Shown piece after piece: positions 1 through 5,643 of a stretch of DNA of 6,158 nucleotides (its first letter is position 1; each line of letters begins with the position of its first letter). A program made the position numbers and the translations under genes. The notes under the pieces are model-generated. The model saw nothing but the letters and a program-made list of their open reading frames with translations. It did no database searches and had not been told where the DNA came from. The DNA is taken from NCBI GenBank assembly GCA_900557175.1, contig USSL01000115.1, forward strand, positions 1 to 6,158, written 5' to 3'. Source of the stretch: an uncultured Eubacteriales bacterium. Lineage in GTDB: Bacteria; Bacillota; Clostridia; Lachnospirales; Lachnospiraceae.

Positions 1-14
1 ATAGGAGGTGCCAT

Positions 15-323
15 ATGTACGCAATTATAGCAACAGGTGGTAAACAGTACAAAGTCGCAGAGGGCGATGTTATCAAAGTTGAAAAGCTTGGCGCTGAAGC
101 CGGCAGTGAAGTGATCTTTGATCAGGTGCTTGTTGTAAGCGGTGATGAGATGAAGGTTGGTAATCCAACAGTTGAAGGTGCTACAGTAACAGCGAACGTT
201 GTTAAAGAAGGCAAAGCTAAAAAAGTTATCGTTTACAAGTATAAGAGAAAAACAGGCTACCATAAGAAAAACGGCCACAGACAGCAGTATACACAGGTTA
301 AGATTGAAAAAATCAACGCTTAA
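15..323 (+). CDS. rplU: 50S ribosomal protein L21
   Basis: This is a structural protein of the large ribosomal subunit that binds 23S rRNA. The 102-residue product has the usual full length for L21. It opens with the typical [14 protein letters not shown], and the basic L21 signature lies near residues 75-90 ([16 protein letters not shown]), the part expected to contact rRNA. The ATG at 15 follows a near-perfect ribosome binding site, AGGAGGTG at 3-10, with 4 bases between, which fixes the start. The promoter and the 5' leader, where Firmicutes often carry an L21 autoregulatory leader, lie left of the window and cannot be seen. It is the first visible gene of an rplU-prp-rpmA unit; prp starts 10 bases after its stop. 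Identification is secure. Confidence 0.98.
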   Translation: MYAIIATGGKQYKVAEGDVIKVEKLGAEAGSEVIFDQVLVVSGDEMKVGNPTVEGATVTANVVKEGKAKKVIVYKYKRKTGYHKKNGHRQQYTQVKIEKINA

Positions 324-333
324 TCGGTGAGAT

Positions 334-663
334 ATGATTAATGTAGCAGTTTTTAAAGACAGCCATGGTATCTATAAGGGCTTTAAATCATTAGGACATG
401 CAGGGTATGATGAATATGGCTATGATATCGTATGCAGTGCAGTATCAGTGCTTATTTTGAATACTGTTAATTCTATAGAAGCTTTCACAAAAGATTCTAT
501 GAAAGTAAATGCTGGAGAAGACGGCGGATTTATTGAAGTTGTATTTGACGGCAGTGTCAGTCATGACACTCAGTTACTGATGAATGCAATGGTTCTTGGT
601 TTAGAAACGATACAAAAAGAATATGATAATGCTTATATACATTTGAAAATCAAGGAGGTGTAG
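334..663 (+). CDS. prp: Ribosomal-processing cysteine protease Prp (YsxB family)
   Basis: Prp removes the short N-terminal extension of ribosomal protein L27 in Firmicutes and related bacteria, so that the mature L27 tail can enter the peptidyl transferase centre. The 109-residue protein is of normal family length. The two catalytic residues established for the Staphylococcus aureus enzyme, His22 and Cys34, are at exactly the same positions here, in GHAGYDEYGYDIVCSAVS (residues 21-38). The gene sits between rplU and rpmA, the classic location, and its substrate is encoded immediately downstream. Its ribosome binding site is weak (GGTGA at 326-330, 3 bases before the ATG) compared with those of the two ribosomal protein genes. 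This fits a catalyst needed in smaller amounts, possibly translated by coupling to rplU. The last codons contain the strong site for rpmA. Confidence 0.96.
   Translation: MINVAVFKDSHGIYKGFKSLGHAGYDEYGYDIVCSAVSVLILNTVNSIEAFTKDSMKVNAGEDGGFIEVVFDGSVSHDTQLLMNAMVLGLETIQKEYDNAYIHLKIKEV
652..660 (+). promoter_or_regulatory. rpmA ribosome binding site inside the end of prp
   Basis: AAGGAGGTG, nearly the full anti-Shine-Dalgarno complement, forms the last codons of prp directly before its TAG stop. It lies 6 bases before the rpmA ATG. The overlap couples the two genes physically and fixes the rpmA start at 667. Confidence 0.85.
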
Positions 664-666
664 GCA

Positions 667-957
667 ATGTTAAGAATGAACCTTCAGTTTTTCGCTCACA
701 AAAAGGGTGTTGGTTCCACAAAGAACGGCAGAGATTCCGAATCTAAAAGACTTGGCGCTAAAAGAGCTGACGGACAGTTTGTAAAGGCAGGCAACATTCT
801 TTACAGACAGCGTGGTACTAAAATTCATCCAGGTGTTAACGTTGGACGCGGCGGTGATGATACATTATTCGCTTTAGTGGACGGTGTTTTAAGATTTGAG
901 AGAAAGGGCAGAGACAAAAAACAGGCTTCTGTCTATCCAGTAGTAGTGAACGAATAA
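667..957 (+). CDS. rpmA: 50S ribosomal protein L27, with cleavable N-terminal extension
   Basis: L27 is a large-subunit protein whose N-terminal tail reaches the peptidyl transferase centre and helps position tRNA. The 96-residue precursor carries the L27 family signature at residues 42-56 ([15 protein letters not shown]) and the conserved [14 protein letters not shown] stretch (17-30). It begins with [14 protein letters not shown], the Firmicutes-type extension ending in the Prp motif NLQFFA. By analogy with studied Prp substrates, cleavage should fall between Phe9 and Ala10, leaving a mature AHKKG N-terminus like that of unextended L27 proteins. The start at 667 follows AAGGAGGTG at 652-660 and lies 3 bases after the prp stop. 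The gene is followed within 10 bases by a strong hairpin terminator, so it likely ends the rplU-prp-rpmA transcript. Confidence 0.98.
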   Translation: MLRMNLQFFAHKKGVGSTKNGRDSESKRLGAKRADGQFVKAGNILYRQRGTKIHPGVNVGRGGDDTLFALVDGVLRFERKGRDKKQASVYPVVVNE

Positions 958-965
958 ATTTTACG

Positions 966-1005
966 AGAGCGACTTCAGATTCCAGTAATTTGAAGTCGCT
1001 CTTTT
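966..1005 (+). terminator. Rho-independent terminator after rpmA
   Basis: A perfect 12-base-pair inverted repeat is visible: AGAGCGACTTCA at 966-977 pairs with TGAAGTCGCTCT at 991-1002. The loop is about 13 bases and can be closed further by a G-U pair at each end of the stem. The right arm runs into TTTT (1002-1005). The T-run is short, so some read-through into obgE is plausible. It separates the ribosomal protein genes from obgE and leaves only about 34 bases before the obgE start. Confidence 0.85.
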
Positions 1006-1039
1006 AGAAATTAAAGATGTCAGTAAAAGAGGTGAAAAG

Positions 1040-2326
1040 ATGTTTGTAGATAAAGTGAAAATTTATATCCGTTCAGGCAAGGGCGGTGACGGTCATGTCA
1101 GCTTCAGACGTGAGCTTTTTGTACCGGCAGGCGGTCCGGACGGCGGTGACGGCGGCCGCGGCGGTGATATTATCTTCGAGGTTGATGAAGGCTTAAATAC
1201 ATTGATGGATTTCAGAAATAACAAAAAGTACAGTGCAGGCGATGGTGAGCCGGGCAATAAGCGCCGCTGTCACGGTGCTGACGGTGCGGATCTTGTTATT
1301 AAAGTGCCTGAAGGGACAGTCATTAAGGATGCCGAGTCCGGTCTTGTGATTGCGGATATGTCTCATGGCAATAAACGTCAGATTATTTTAAAGGGCGGCC
1401 GCGGCGGTAAGGGCAATATGAATTATGCGACACCGACAATGCAGGCGCCGAAATATGCACAGCCGGGGCAGCAGTGCAAAGAGCTTTATGTGCAGCTGGA
1501 GCTTAAGGTTATTGCCGATGTCGGCCTTGTCGGTTTTCCAAACGTAGGAAAATCTACATTTTTGTCAAGAGTGACAAATGCAAAGCCAAAGATTGCCAAT
1601 TATCATTTTACGACACTGAATCCGAATCTCGGTGTTGTTGATTTAGATGGCGGCAGAGGCTTTGTCATTGCCGATATTCCGGGAATTATTGAGGGCGCGT
1701 CCGAAGGTGTCGGCCTTGGGCATGAGTTTTTAAGACATATTGAGCGTACAAAGGTTATTATTCATATTGTAGATGCGGCCAGTGTTGAGGGACGTGATCC
1801 AATTGTGGATATCCATACGATTAACGATGAACTTGGCAATTATAATGAGGAACTTTTAAAGCGTCCCCAGGTGATTGCAGCGAATAAAATCGACGCTCTT
1901 TATGAAGGTGAAAATGATGATGCCATCACGCTTTTAAAGGAAGAATTTGAGCCTCAGGGGATTAAAGTGTTTCCGATATCGGCGGTCAGCGGCAAAGGGC
2001 TTAAAGAACTGTTATACTATGTCCGCGGCATGCTGGATGAAATTAAAGAGGAACCGACTGTATTTGAACGGGAATTTTTCCCTGAAGCGGCTGAGAGCGA
2101 GGAGCCTTACACAATTACGATTGATGAGGAGGATGGTGCCTTTGTTGTTGAGGGGCCGAGAATTGAGAGAATGCTTGGCTATACAAATCTTGATTCTGAA
2201 AAAGGTTTTGATTTCTTCCAGAAATTTATGCGTGATAATGGTATTTTAGATGAACTTGAGGCAAAAGGTATACAGGAAGGCGATACAGTGCGTATGTATG
2301 CCTTAGAATTTGATTATTATAAATAA
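1040..2326 (+). CDS. obgE: GTPase Obg (CgtA), large-subunit assembly factor
   Basis: Obg is an essential P-loop GTPase that binds 50S precursors, and in studied bacteria also ppGpp, linking ribosome assembly to growth state and stress. All three domains of the 428-residue protein are visible. First comes the glycine-rich Obg fold at about 1-158, with GGPDGGDGGRGGD at 31-43. The G domain at about 159-335 has G1 GFPNVGKS 165-172, switch I around NYHFTT 187-192, G3 DIPG 212-215, G4 NKID 282-285 and G5 SA 314-315. The OCT domain typical of Gram-positive Obg spans about 346-428. An acidic linker (348-366) joins the last two. The ATG at 1040 follows AGAGGTG at 1028-1034. It heads the obgE-yhbY-nadD/yqeK-rsfS block; whether it has its own promoter or depends on read-through of the terminator at 966-1005 is unclear. 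Confidence 0.98.
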   Translation: MFVDKVKIYIRSGKGGDGHVSFRRELFVPAGGPDGGDGGRGGDIIFEVDEGLNTLMDFRNNKKYSAGDGEPGNKRRCHGADGADLVIKVPEGTVIKDAESGLVIADMSHGNKRQIILKGGRGGKGNMNYATPTMQAPKYAQPGQQCKELYVQLELKVIADVGLVGFPNVGKSTFLSRVTNAKPKIANYHFTTLNPNLGVVDLDGGRGFVIADIPGIIEGASEGVGLGHEFLRHIERTKVIIHIVDAASVEGRDPIVDIHTINDELGNYNEELLKRPQVIAANKIDALYEGENDDAITLLKEEFEPQGIKVFPISAVSGKGLKELLYYVRGMLDEIKEEPTVFEREFFPEAAESEEPYTITIDEEDGAFVVEGPRIERMLGYTNLDSEKGFDFFQKFMRDNGILDELEAKGIQEGDTVRMYALEFDYYK

Positions 2327-2328
2327 AC

Positions 2329-2333
2329 GGAGG
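2329..2333 (+). promoter_or_regulatory. Ribosome binding site deciding the yhbY start
   Basis: GGAGG lies 5 bases before the ATG at 2339 but only 2 bases before the in-frame GTG at 2336. The spacing favours the ATG, so the one-codon-longer GTG start is unlikely. Confidence 0.7.
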
Positions 2334-2338
2334 CTGTG

Positions 2339-2635
2339 ATGATTAAAACGAGCAAACAGAGAGCTTATTTAAAAGGACTTGCAATGAATCTTGAGCCGAT
2401 TTTCCAAATTGGTAAAAGCTCACTGACACCGGAATTTACGGCTGCAGTGGCAGAAGCGCTTGAAGCAAGAGAACTGATTAAGATTTCCGTACTTCAAAAC
2501 TGTTTAGATGATCCTAAAGAGCTTGCGCGCTATTTGTCTGAGCGTACACGCTCCGAAGTTGTACAGGTCATCGGCAAAAAGATTGTCCTTTATAAAGAAG
2601 GTAAGGATAATAAGAAAAAGATTATTCTTCCGTAG
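2339..2635 (+). CDS. yhbY: YhbY-type CRM-domain RNA-binding protein
   Basis: This is a single CRM (CRS1-YhbY) domain protein, about 98 residues from the ATG at 2339, the normal length. The family has a KH-like RNA-binding fold and associates with pre-50S particles; its exact molecular job in Firmicutes (B. subtilis YqeI) is not settled. Visible family features are the N-terminal KQRAYLKGLA helix (6-15), FQIGKSSLTPEF (22-33), ALEARELIKISVLQN (about 40-54) and IGKKIVLYKE near the C-terminus. The loop normally written GK-x-G in this family reads GKSS here (25-28), so the second glycine is absent; the rest of the fold looks intact. The gene begins 12 bases after obgE and ends 11 bases before nadD-yqeK, consistent with co-transcription. 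Confidence 0.93.
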   Translation: MIKTSKQRAYLKGLAMNLEPIFQIGKSSLTPEFTAAVAEALEARELIKISVLQNCLDDPKELARYLSERTRSEVVQVIGKKIVLYKEGKDNKKKIILP

Positions 2636-2640
2636 AGGTG
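2634..2640 (+). promoter_or_regulatory. Ribosome binding site deciding the nadD-yqeK start
   Basis: AGAGGTG overlaps the yhbY stop codon and is 6 bases before the ATG at 2647. The in-frame GTG at 2638 lies inside this site and so is a poor start candidate. The ATG at 2647 also gives an N-terminus (MDCPEKIGLFGGTFNP) of normal NadD shape. Confidence 0.75.
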
Positions 2641-2646
2641 ATAAGT

Positions 2647-3897
2647 ATGGACTGTCCGGAAAAAATAGGTTTATTCGGAGGAACGTTTAATCCGGTGCAT
2701 ATGGGGCATCTGATGATTGCTGAATATGCATTCAATGAATATGGGCTTGATAAAATTTTCTTTATTCCGGCGCATATTCCGCCGCATAAGCGCACGGAGG
2801 CAGATAAAGCACAGATACTTGCCGATGATTTGAGAATGGCAATGGTTGAAGCAGCGGTTTCAGATGTGCCGTATTTTATCCCGTGTGATTGTGAAATAAA
2901 AAAACAGGGGATTTCCTATACGTCAGATACACTTGAAGGCTTTATGTCAATGTTTCCAAAAGCGGTATTTTATCTTATTATGGGCGGCGATTCCCTGATG
3001 GCAATTGAAACATGGCATTGCCCGGAAAAAATATTAAAAGGTGCGCATCTCCTTGTAGCTGCAAGAGATGATGATGATTTAAAACGTCTTGAAAAACAGG
3101 CAGCGGATCTTGAAGAAAAGTATGGAAATACGCATATTTGCCTGCTTCATGCACCGCGGGTGGAGATTTCATCGACAGACATCAGAGCGCGGGTCTTAAA
3201 TGGCGATTCTATCCGTTATCTTGTGCCGGAAAGTGTCAGAGATTATATTCAGACAAATAAACTTTATTTAGCTTCAGAAGAAAGCGGGGACAAACCGATG
3301 CAGATGGATCGTATGAATATTTTAGAAATACAAAATCAGCTGAGAAAAAAGCAGACGGAACGGCGTTTTCTTCATATTCTCGGTGTTCAATATACGAGTG
3401 CTTCATTGGCAATGCGCTATGGCGCTGATATGCATAAGGCATCAATGGCCGGACTTTTACATGATTGTGCCAAGCATATGACGGCAGATAAGCTTATAAA
3501 AATATGTGAGCGCCATAACATAGAAATAACGGAAGCAGAGCATAAAAGTCCGCATCTGCTTCATGCAAAAGTCGGCGCTTATCTTGCATCAGCAAAGTAC
3601 GGTATCTGCGATGAGGATATTTTAAATGCGATTTGCTGTCATACAACCGGAAAACCGGCAATGACATTACTTGAAAAGATTGTATTTGTGGCGGATTATA
3701 TCGAGCCGAGCCGAAATCAGGCGCCGAATCTTGAACAGCTTCGGAAGGTAAGCTTTGAAAATATTGATGAGGCTGTTTATCTTATTTTAAAGCAGACACT
3801 GGCCTATTTATATCATAAGAAGCAGGCAGTTGATGCACAGACAGAAGTTACATTTAATTATTATAAAGATTTAGTAAGGAGAGACGCGGATGAATGA
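2647..3897 (+). CDS. nadD: Fused NadD (nicotinate-nucleotide adenylyltransferase) and YqeK (HD-domain Ap4A hydrolase)
   Basis: Two enzymes that are usually encoded by adjacent genes are joined in one 416-residue frame. Residues 1 to about 207 are NadD, which makes deamido-NAD from nicotinate mononucleotide and ATP: GGTFNPVHMGH 11-21 (nucleotidyltransferase HxGH at 18-21), MGGDSL 112-117, Trp123 and ISSTDIR 174-180. Residues about 223-413 are a YqeK-type HD phosphohydrolase, a family shown to split diadenosine tetraphosphate symmetrically into two ADP. Its probable metal ligands are His243, His272-Asp273, His306, His332 (in HTTG) and Asp350 (in VADYIEP). The linker at about 208-222 is short, polar and contains three methionines (218, 220, 223). 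Both sets of active-site residues are intact and no stop interrupts the frame. The 3' end overlaps rsfS by 8 bases. The domain assignments are firm; that both halves are active is inferred. Confidence 0.94.
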   Translation: MDCPEKIGLFGGTFNPVHMGHLMIAEYAFNEYGLDKIFFIPAHIPPHKRTEADKAQILADDLRMAMVEAAVSDVPYFIPCDCEIKKQGISYTSDTLEGFMSMFPKAVFYLIMGGDSLMAIETWHCPEKILKGAHLLVAARDDDDLKRLEKQAADLEEKYGNTHICLLHAPRVEISSTDIRARVLNGDSIRYLVPESVRDYIQTNKLYLASEESGDKPMQMDRMNILEIQNQLRKKQTERRFLHILGVQYTSASLAMRYGADMHKASMAGLLHDCAKHMTADKLIKICERHNIEITEAEHKSPHLLHAKVGAYLASAKYGICDEDILNAICCHTTGKPAMTLLEKIVFVADYIEPSRNQAPNLEQLRKVSFENIDEAVYLILKQTLAYLYHKKQAVDAQTEVTFNYYKDLVRRDADE

Positions 3898-4246
3898 TTC
3901 AAGAAAAATGGCAGCGATTGCCATTGAAGCGCTTCAGGACAAAAAAGCCATTGATTTAAAAGTTATCGATATTAAAGATGTCAGCGTGATGGCGGATTAC
4001 TTTATCATTGTCAGCGGCAGCAATAAAAATCAGGTGCAGGCGCTGGCAGACAATGCTGAAGAAATGCTCGGAAAAGCAGGTTACAATCCGAGACAGGTTG
4101 AAGGTTATCGTTCAGCAAACTGGATATTGATGGATTATCAGGATATTATTATCCATATTTTTTCGGAGGAAGACAGATTGTTCTATGATCTTGAGAGAAT
4201 ATGGCGTGATGGAAAGACGATTGCTCTTGAGGAATTGTCTGAATAA
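3890..4246 (+). CDS. rsfS: Ribosomal silencing factor RsfS
   Basis: RsfS (DUF143/Iojap family) binds large-subunit protein L14 and blocks joining of the 30S and 50S subunits, lowering translation when nutrients are scarce; it may also act in 50S assembly. The 118-residue product is of normal length and carries the family core: ADYFIIVSGSNKNQVQALAD (35-54), EGYRSANWILMDYQDIIIHIF (71-91) and RLFYDLERIWRDG (96-108). The ATG at 3890 overlaps the end of nadD-yqeK by 8 bases in another frame and is served by AAGGAG at 3876-3881 with 8 bases of spacing, so translation is probably coupled. It is the last gene of the rightward block; a long hairpin begins 31 bases after its stop. Confidence 0.96.
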   Translation: MNDSRKMAAIAIEALQDKKAIDLKVIDIKDVSVMADYFIIVSGSNKNQVQALADNAEEMLGKAGYNPRQVEGYRSANWILMDYQDIIIHIFSEEDRLFYDLERIWRDGKTIALEELSE

Positions 4247-4277
4247 ATAGTGTTATCGGAAAACAGATAGTTATAAA

Positions 4278-4317
4278 CAGGGGCAGATGTGGCTTGCATA
4301 AGTTACATCTGCCCCTG
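4278..4317. terminator. Hairpin terminator between the convergent rsfS and phosphofructokinase genes
   Basis: CAGGGGCAGATGT (4278-4290) pairs perfectly with ACATCTGCCCCTG (4305-4317), 13 base pairs. In + strand RNA the stem extends through two G-U pairs (4291-4304, 4292-4303) and three Watson-Crick pairs to a GCAU loop at 4296-4299, 18 pairs in all; on the - strand the two wobble positions become C/A mismatches. The following tracts are imperfect: AAACTTTTC rightwards and TTTATAAC leftwards. Its position between two facing genes suggests it serves both directions, with the better fold for the rsfS transcript. Confidence 0.75.
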
Positions 4318-4377
4318 AAACTTTTCTGCAAAAGAGAGAAGAAGGCCAATGCATGTTTTCATTGGAAATCGAAGATA

Positions 4378-5607
4378 CTATTTTGTAAATTCTTTTCTGT
4401 AAACAAACTTTGGAAGACCGTTTTCTTCCGGAACATGGATATTGCCTTCAATCAGAGGACGCGCATAATCAATAAAGTCTTTTGTAACGTCAGCTTTATT
4501 TTCAGAAATCCATTCGGCCGGTACCGTTTTTTCTTTATTGCATATGTCGTTGACATCTTTTAATGTACACTGTATTTTGTAAGGTTCTGTGCTGACACGT
4601 TCGAAAGCGGTCATCAGACCTGTATGGCCGTTTAAGGCTGAAATAACAGCATAGCTTCCGGCTTCAATGGCCTCAAGAAGGTCTGTATTGGAAATCTGGG
4701 CGGATGATGCGCGCTGGGTTACGTTGAGTTCAACAGAGCGGACTTTAACGCCAAGACGGTTTTTTACAAGATTCTCAAGGTACTTGCCGCAGCCGGCAAG
4801 CATCTTATGGCCGAAATTATCCGTACCGACATTGCTGCCGTATTCACATATAAATTTCTTTGAGGCATCGTGAATGCCCTCGGAAACACAGACTACAAGA
4901 TTGCGTTTTGTCTCAAAAGCTTTTTCAATCTGAGCAATAAAAACATCTTCATCAAAATCAACTTCAGGCAGGTAAATAAGTACCGGATTGTCGCCTTCAA
5001 ATTGTCTTGCAAGGGCAGAAGCGCCTGTCAGCCAGCCGGCATGGCGTCCCATGATTTCAACAATCGTCACAGATTTTGTGTTATAAATGGAAGCATCAAT
5101 GCCGATTTCACGGACAGTGGCTGCGACATATTTGGCAGCGCTGCCAAAGCCCGGTGTGTGGTCTGTAAGCACAAGGTCATTGTCAATTGTTTTTGGAACG
5201 CCGATGACACGGATATCGCTCTGTTTTGCAGCCAGATATCGCGAAAGTTTGCTGACAGTATCCATAGAGTCATTGCCGCCGATATAAAAGAAATAGCCGA
5301 TATTTAATGCTTCAAATTTTTCAAATAATTGTTCATAGACAGGATCTGATAAATCTTCAGGAAGTTTATAGCGGCAGGAGCCGAGATAAGCTCCCGGTGT
5401 TGTTTTTAAATATTCAAGACTGCTTTGTGTAAATTCTTCGTCCATATCACGGAAATTGCCGTTAAGGAAGCCTTCGATACCGTTGATCATGCCATAAACA
5501 TGACCGACATCTTCTTTAAAGCGAAATCCCTCTTTAATAACGCCGTAGAGGCTTCCATTAATAACGGCTGTAGGGCCTCCGGACTGTCCAACAAGAATGT
5601 TTTTCAT
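4378..5607 (-). CDS. pfp: 6-phosphofructokinase, pyrophosphate-dependent type (PPi:fructose-6-phosphate 1-phosphotransferase)
   Basis: This enzyme phosphorylates fructose 6-phosphate to fructose 1,6-bisphosphate; the PPi-using forms work reversibly in glycolysis and gluconeogenesis in the cytoplasm. The 409-residue protein contains the N-terminal phosphate-binding loop GQSGGPTAVIN (7-17), GGNDS (110-114), PKTIDND (138-144, Asp142 as expected catalytic base) and the substrate-binding MGRHAGW (186-192). Lys139 in PKTIDND and Asp113 in GGNDS replace the glycines found in ATP-dependent enzymes, the known signature of PPi use. Position 112 is Asn where most families I recall have Asp. The ATG at 5605-5607 is preceded by AAAGGAG (complement of 5618-5624) with 10 bases of spacing. 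It follows lexA by 36 bases on the same strand with no terminator visible between, so co-transcription is possible. PPi preference is inferred, not shown. Confidence 0.93.
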   Translation of the reverse strand: MKNILVGQSGGPTAVINGSLYGVIKEGFRFKEDVGHVYGMINGIEGFLNGNFRDMDEEFTQSSLEYLKTTPGAYLGSCRYKLPEDLSDPVYEQLFEKFEALNIGYFFYIGGNDSMDTVSKLSRYLAAKQSDIRVIGVPKTIDNDLVLTDHTPGFGSAAKYVAATVREIGIDASIYNTKSVTIVEIMGRHAGWLTGASALARQFEGDNPVLIYLPEVDFDEDVFIAQIEKAFETKRNLVVCVSEGIHDASKKFICEYGSNVGTDNFGHKMLAGCGKYLENLVKNRLGVKVRSVELNVTQRASSAQISNTDLLEAIEAGSYAVISALNGHTGLMTAFERVSTEPYKIQCTLKDVNDICNKEKTVPAEWISENKADVTKDFIDYARPLIEGNIHVPEENGLPKFVYRKEFTK

Positions 5608-5643
5608 AGTTAAAAATCTCCTTTATTCATTCATATGTATCAA

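Noticed and set aside
1947..2249. 100-codon frame within obgE in another phase
   Set aside because: It lies fully inside the Obg G and OCT domains, which are intact, and its product is an arginine- and leucine-rich shadow.
4346..4365. CCAATG / CATTGG inverted repeat as a separate leftward terminator for the phosphofructokinase
   Set aside because: The stem is only 6 pairs with an 8-base loop. A pyrimidine-rich stretch follows on the - strand but there is no real T-run; the hairpin at 4278-4317 is much stronger.
4294..4563. Rightward open frame of 89 codons after rsfS
   Set aside because: It starts inside the terminator hairpin, has no ribosome binding site and mostly runs antisense to the well-supported phosphofructokinase. 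The translation resembles no family I know.
4870..5307. Rightward open frame of 145 codons antisense to the phosphofructokinase
   Set aside because: It lies wholly opposite a conserved gene; its length is explained by the codon pattern of the real gene, and it has no recognisable domain or initiation signal.
5608..5643. SOS box or promoter between lexA and the phosphofructokinase
   Set aside because: No GAAC-N4-GTTC type palindrome is present, and TTGATA has no matching -10 at the proper distance. CATATG there is a palindrome too short to be informative.
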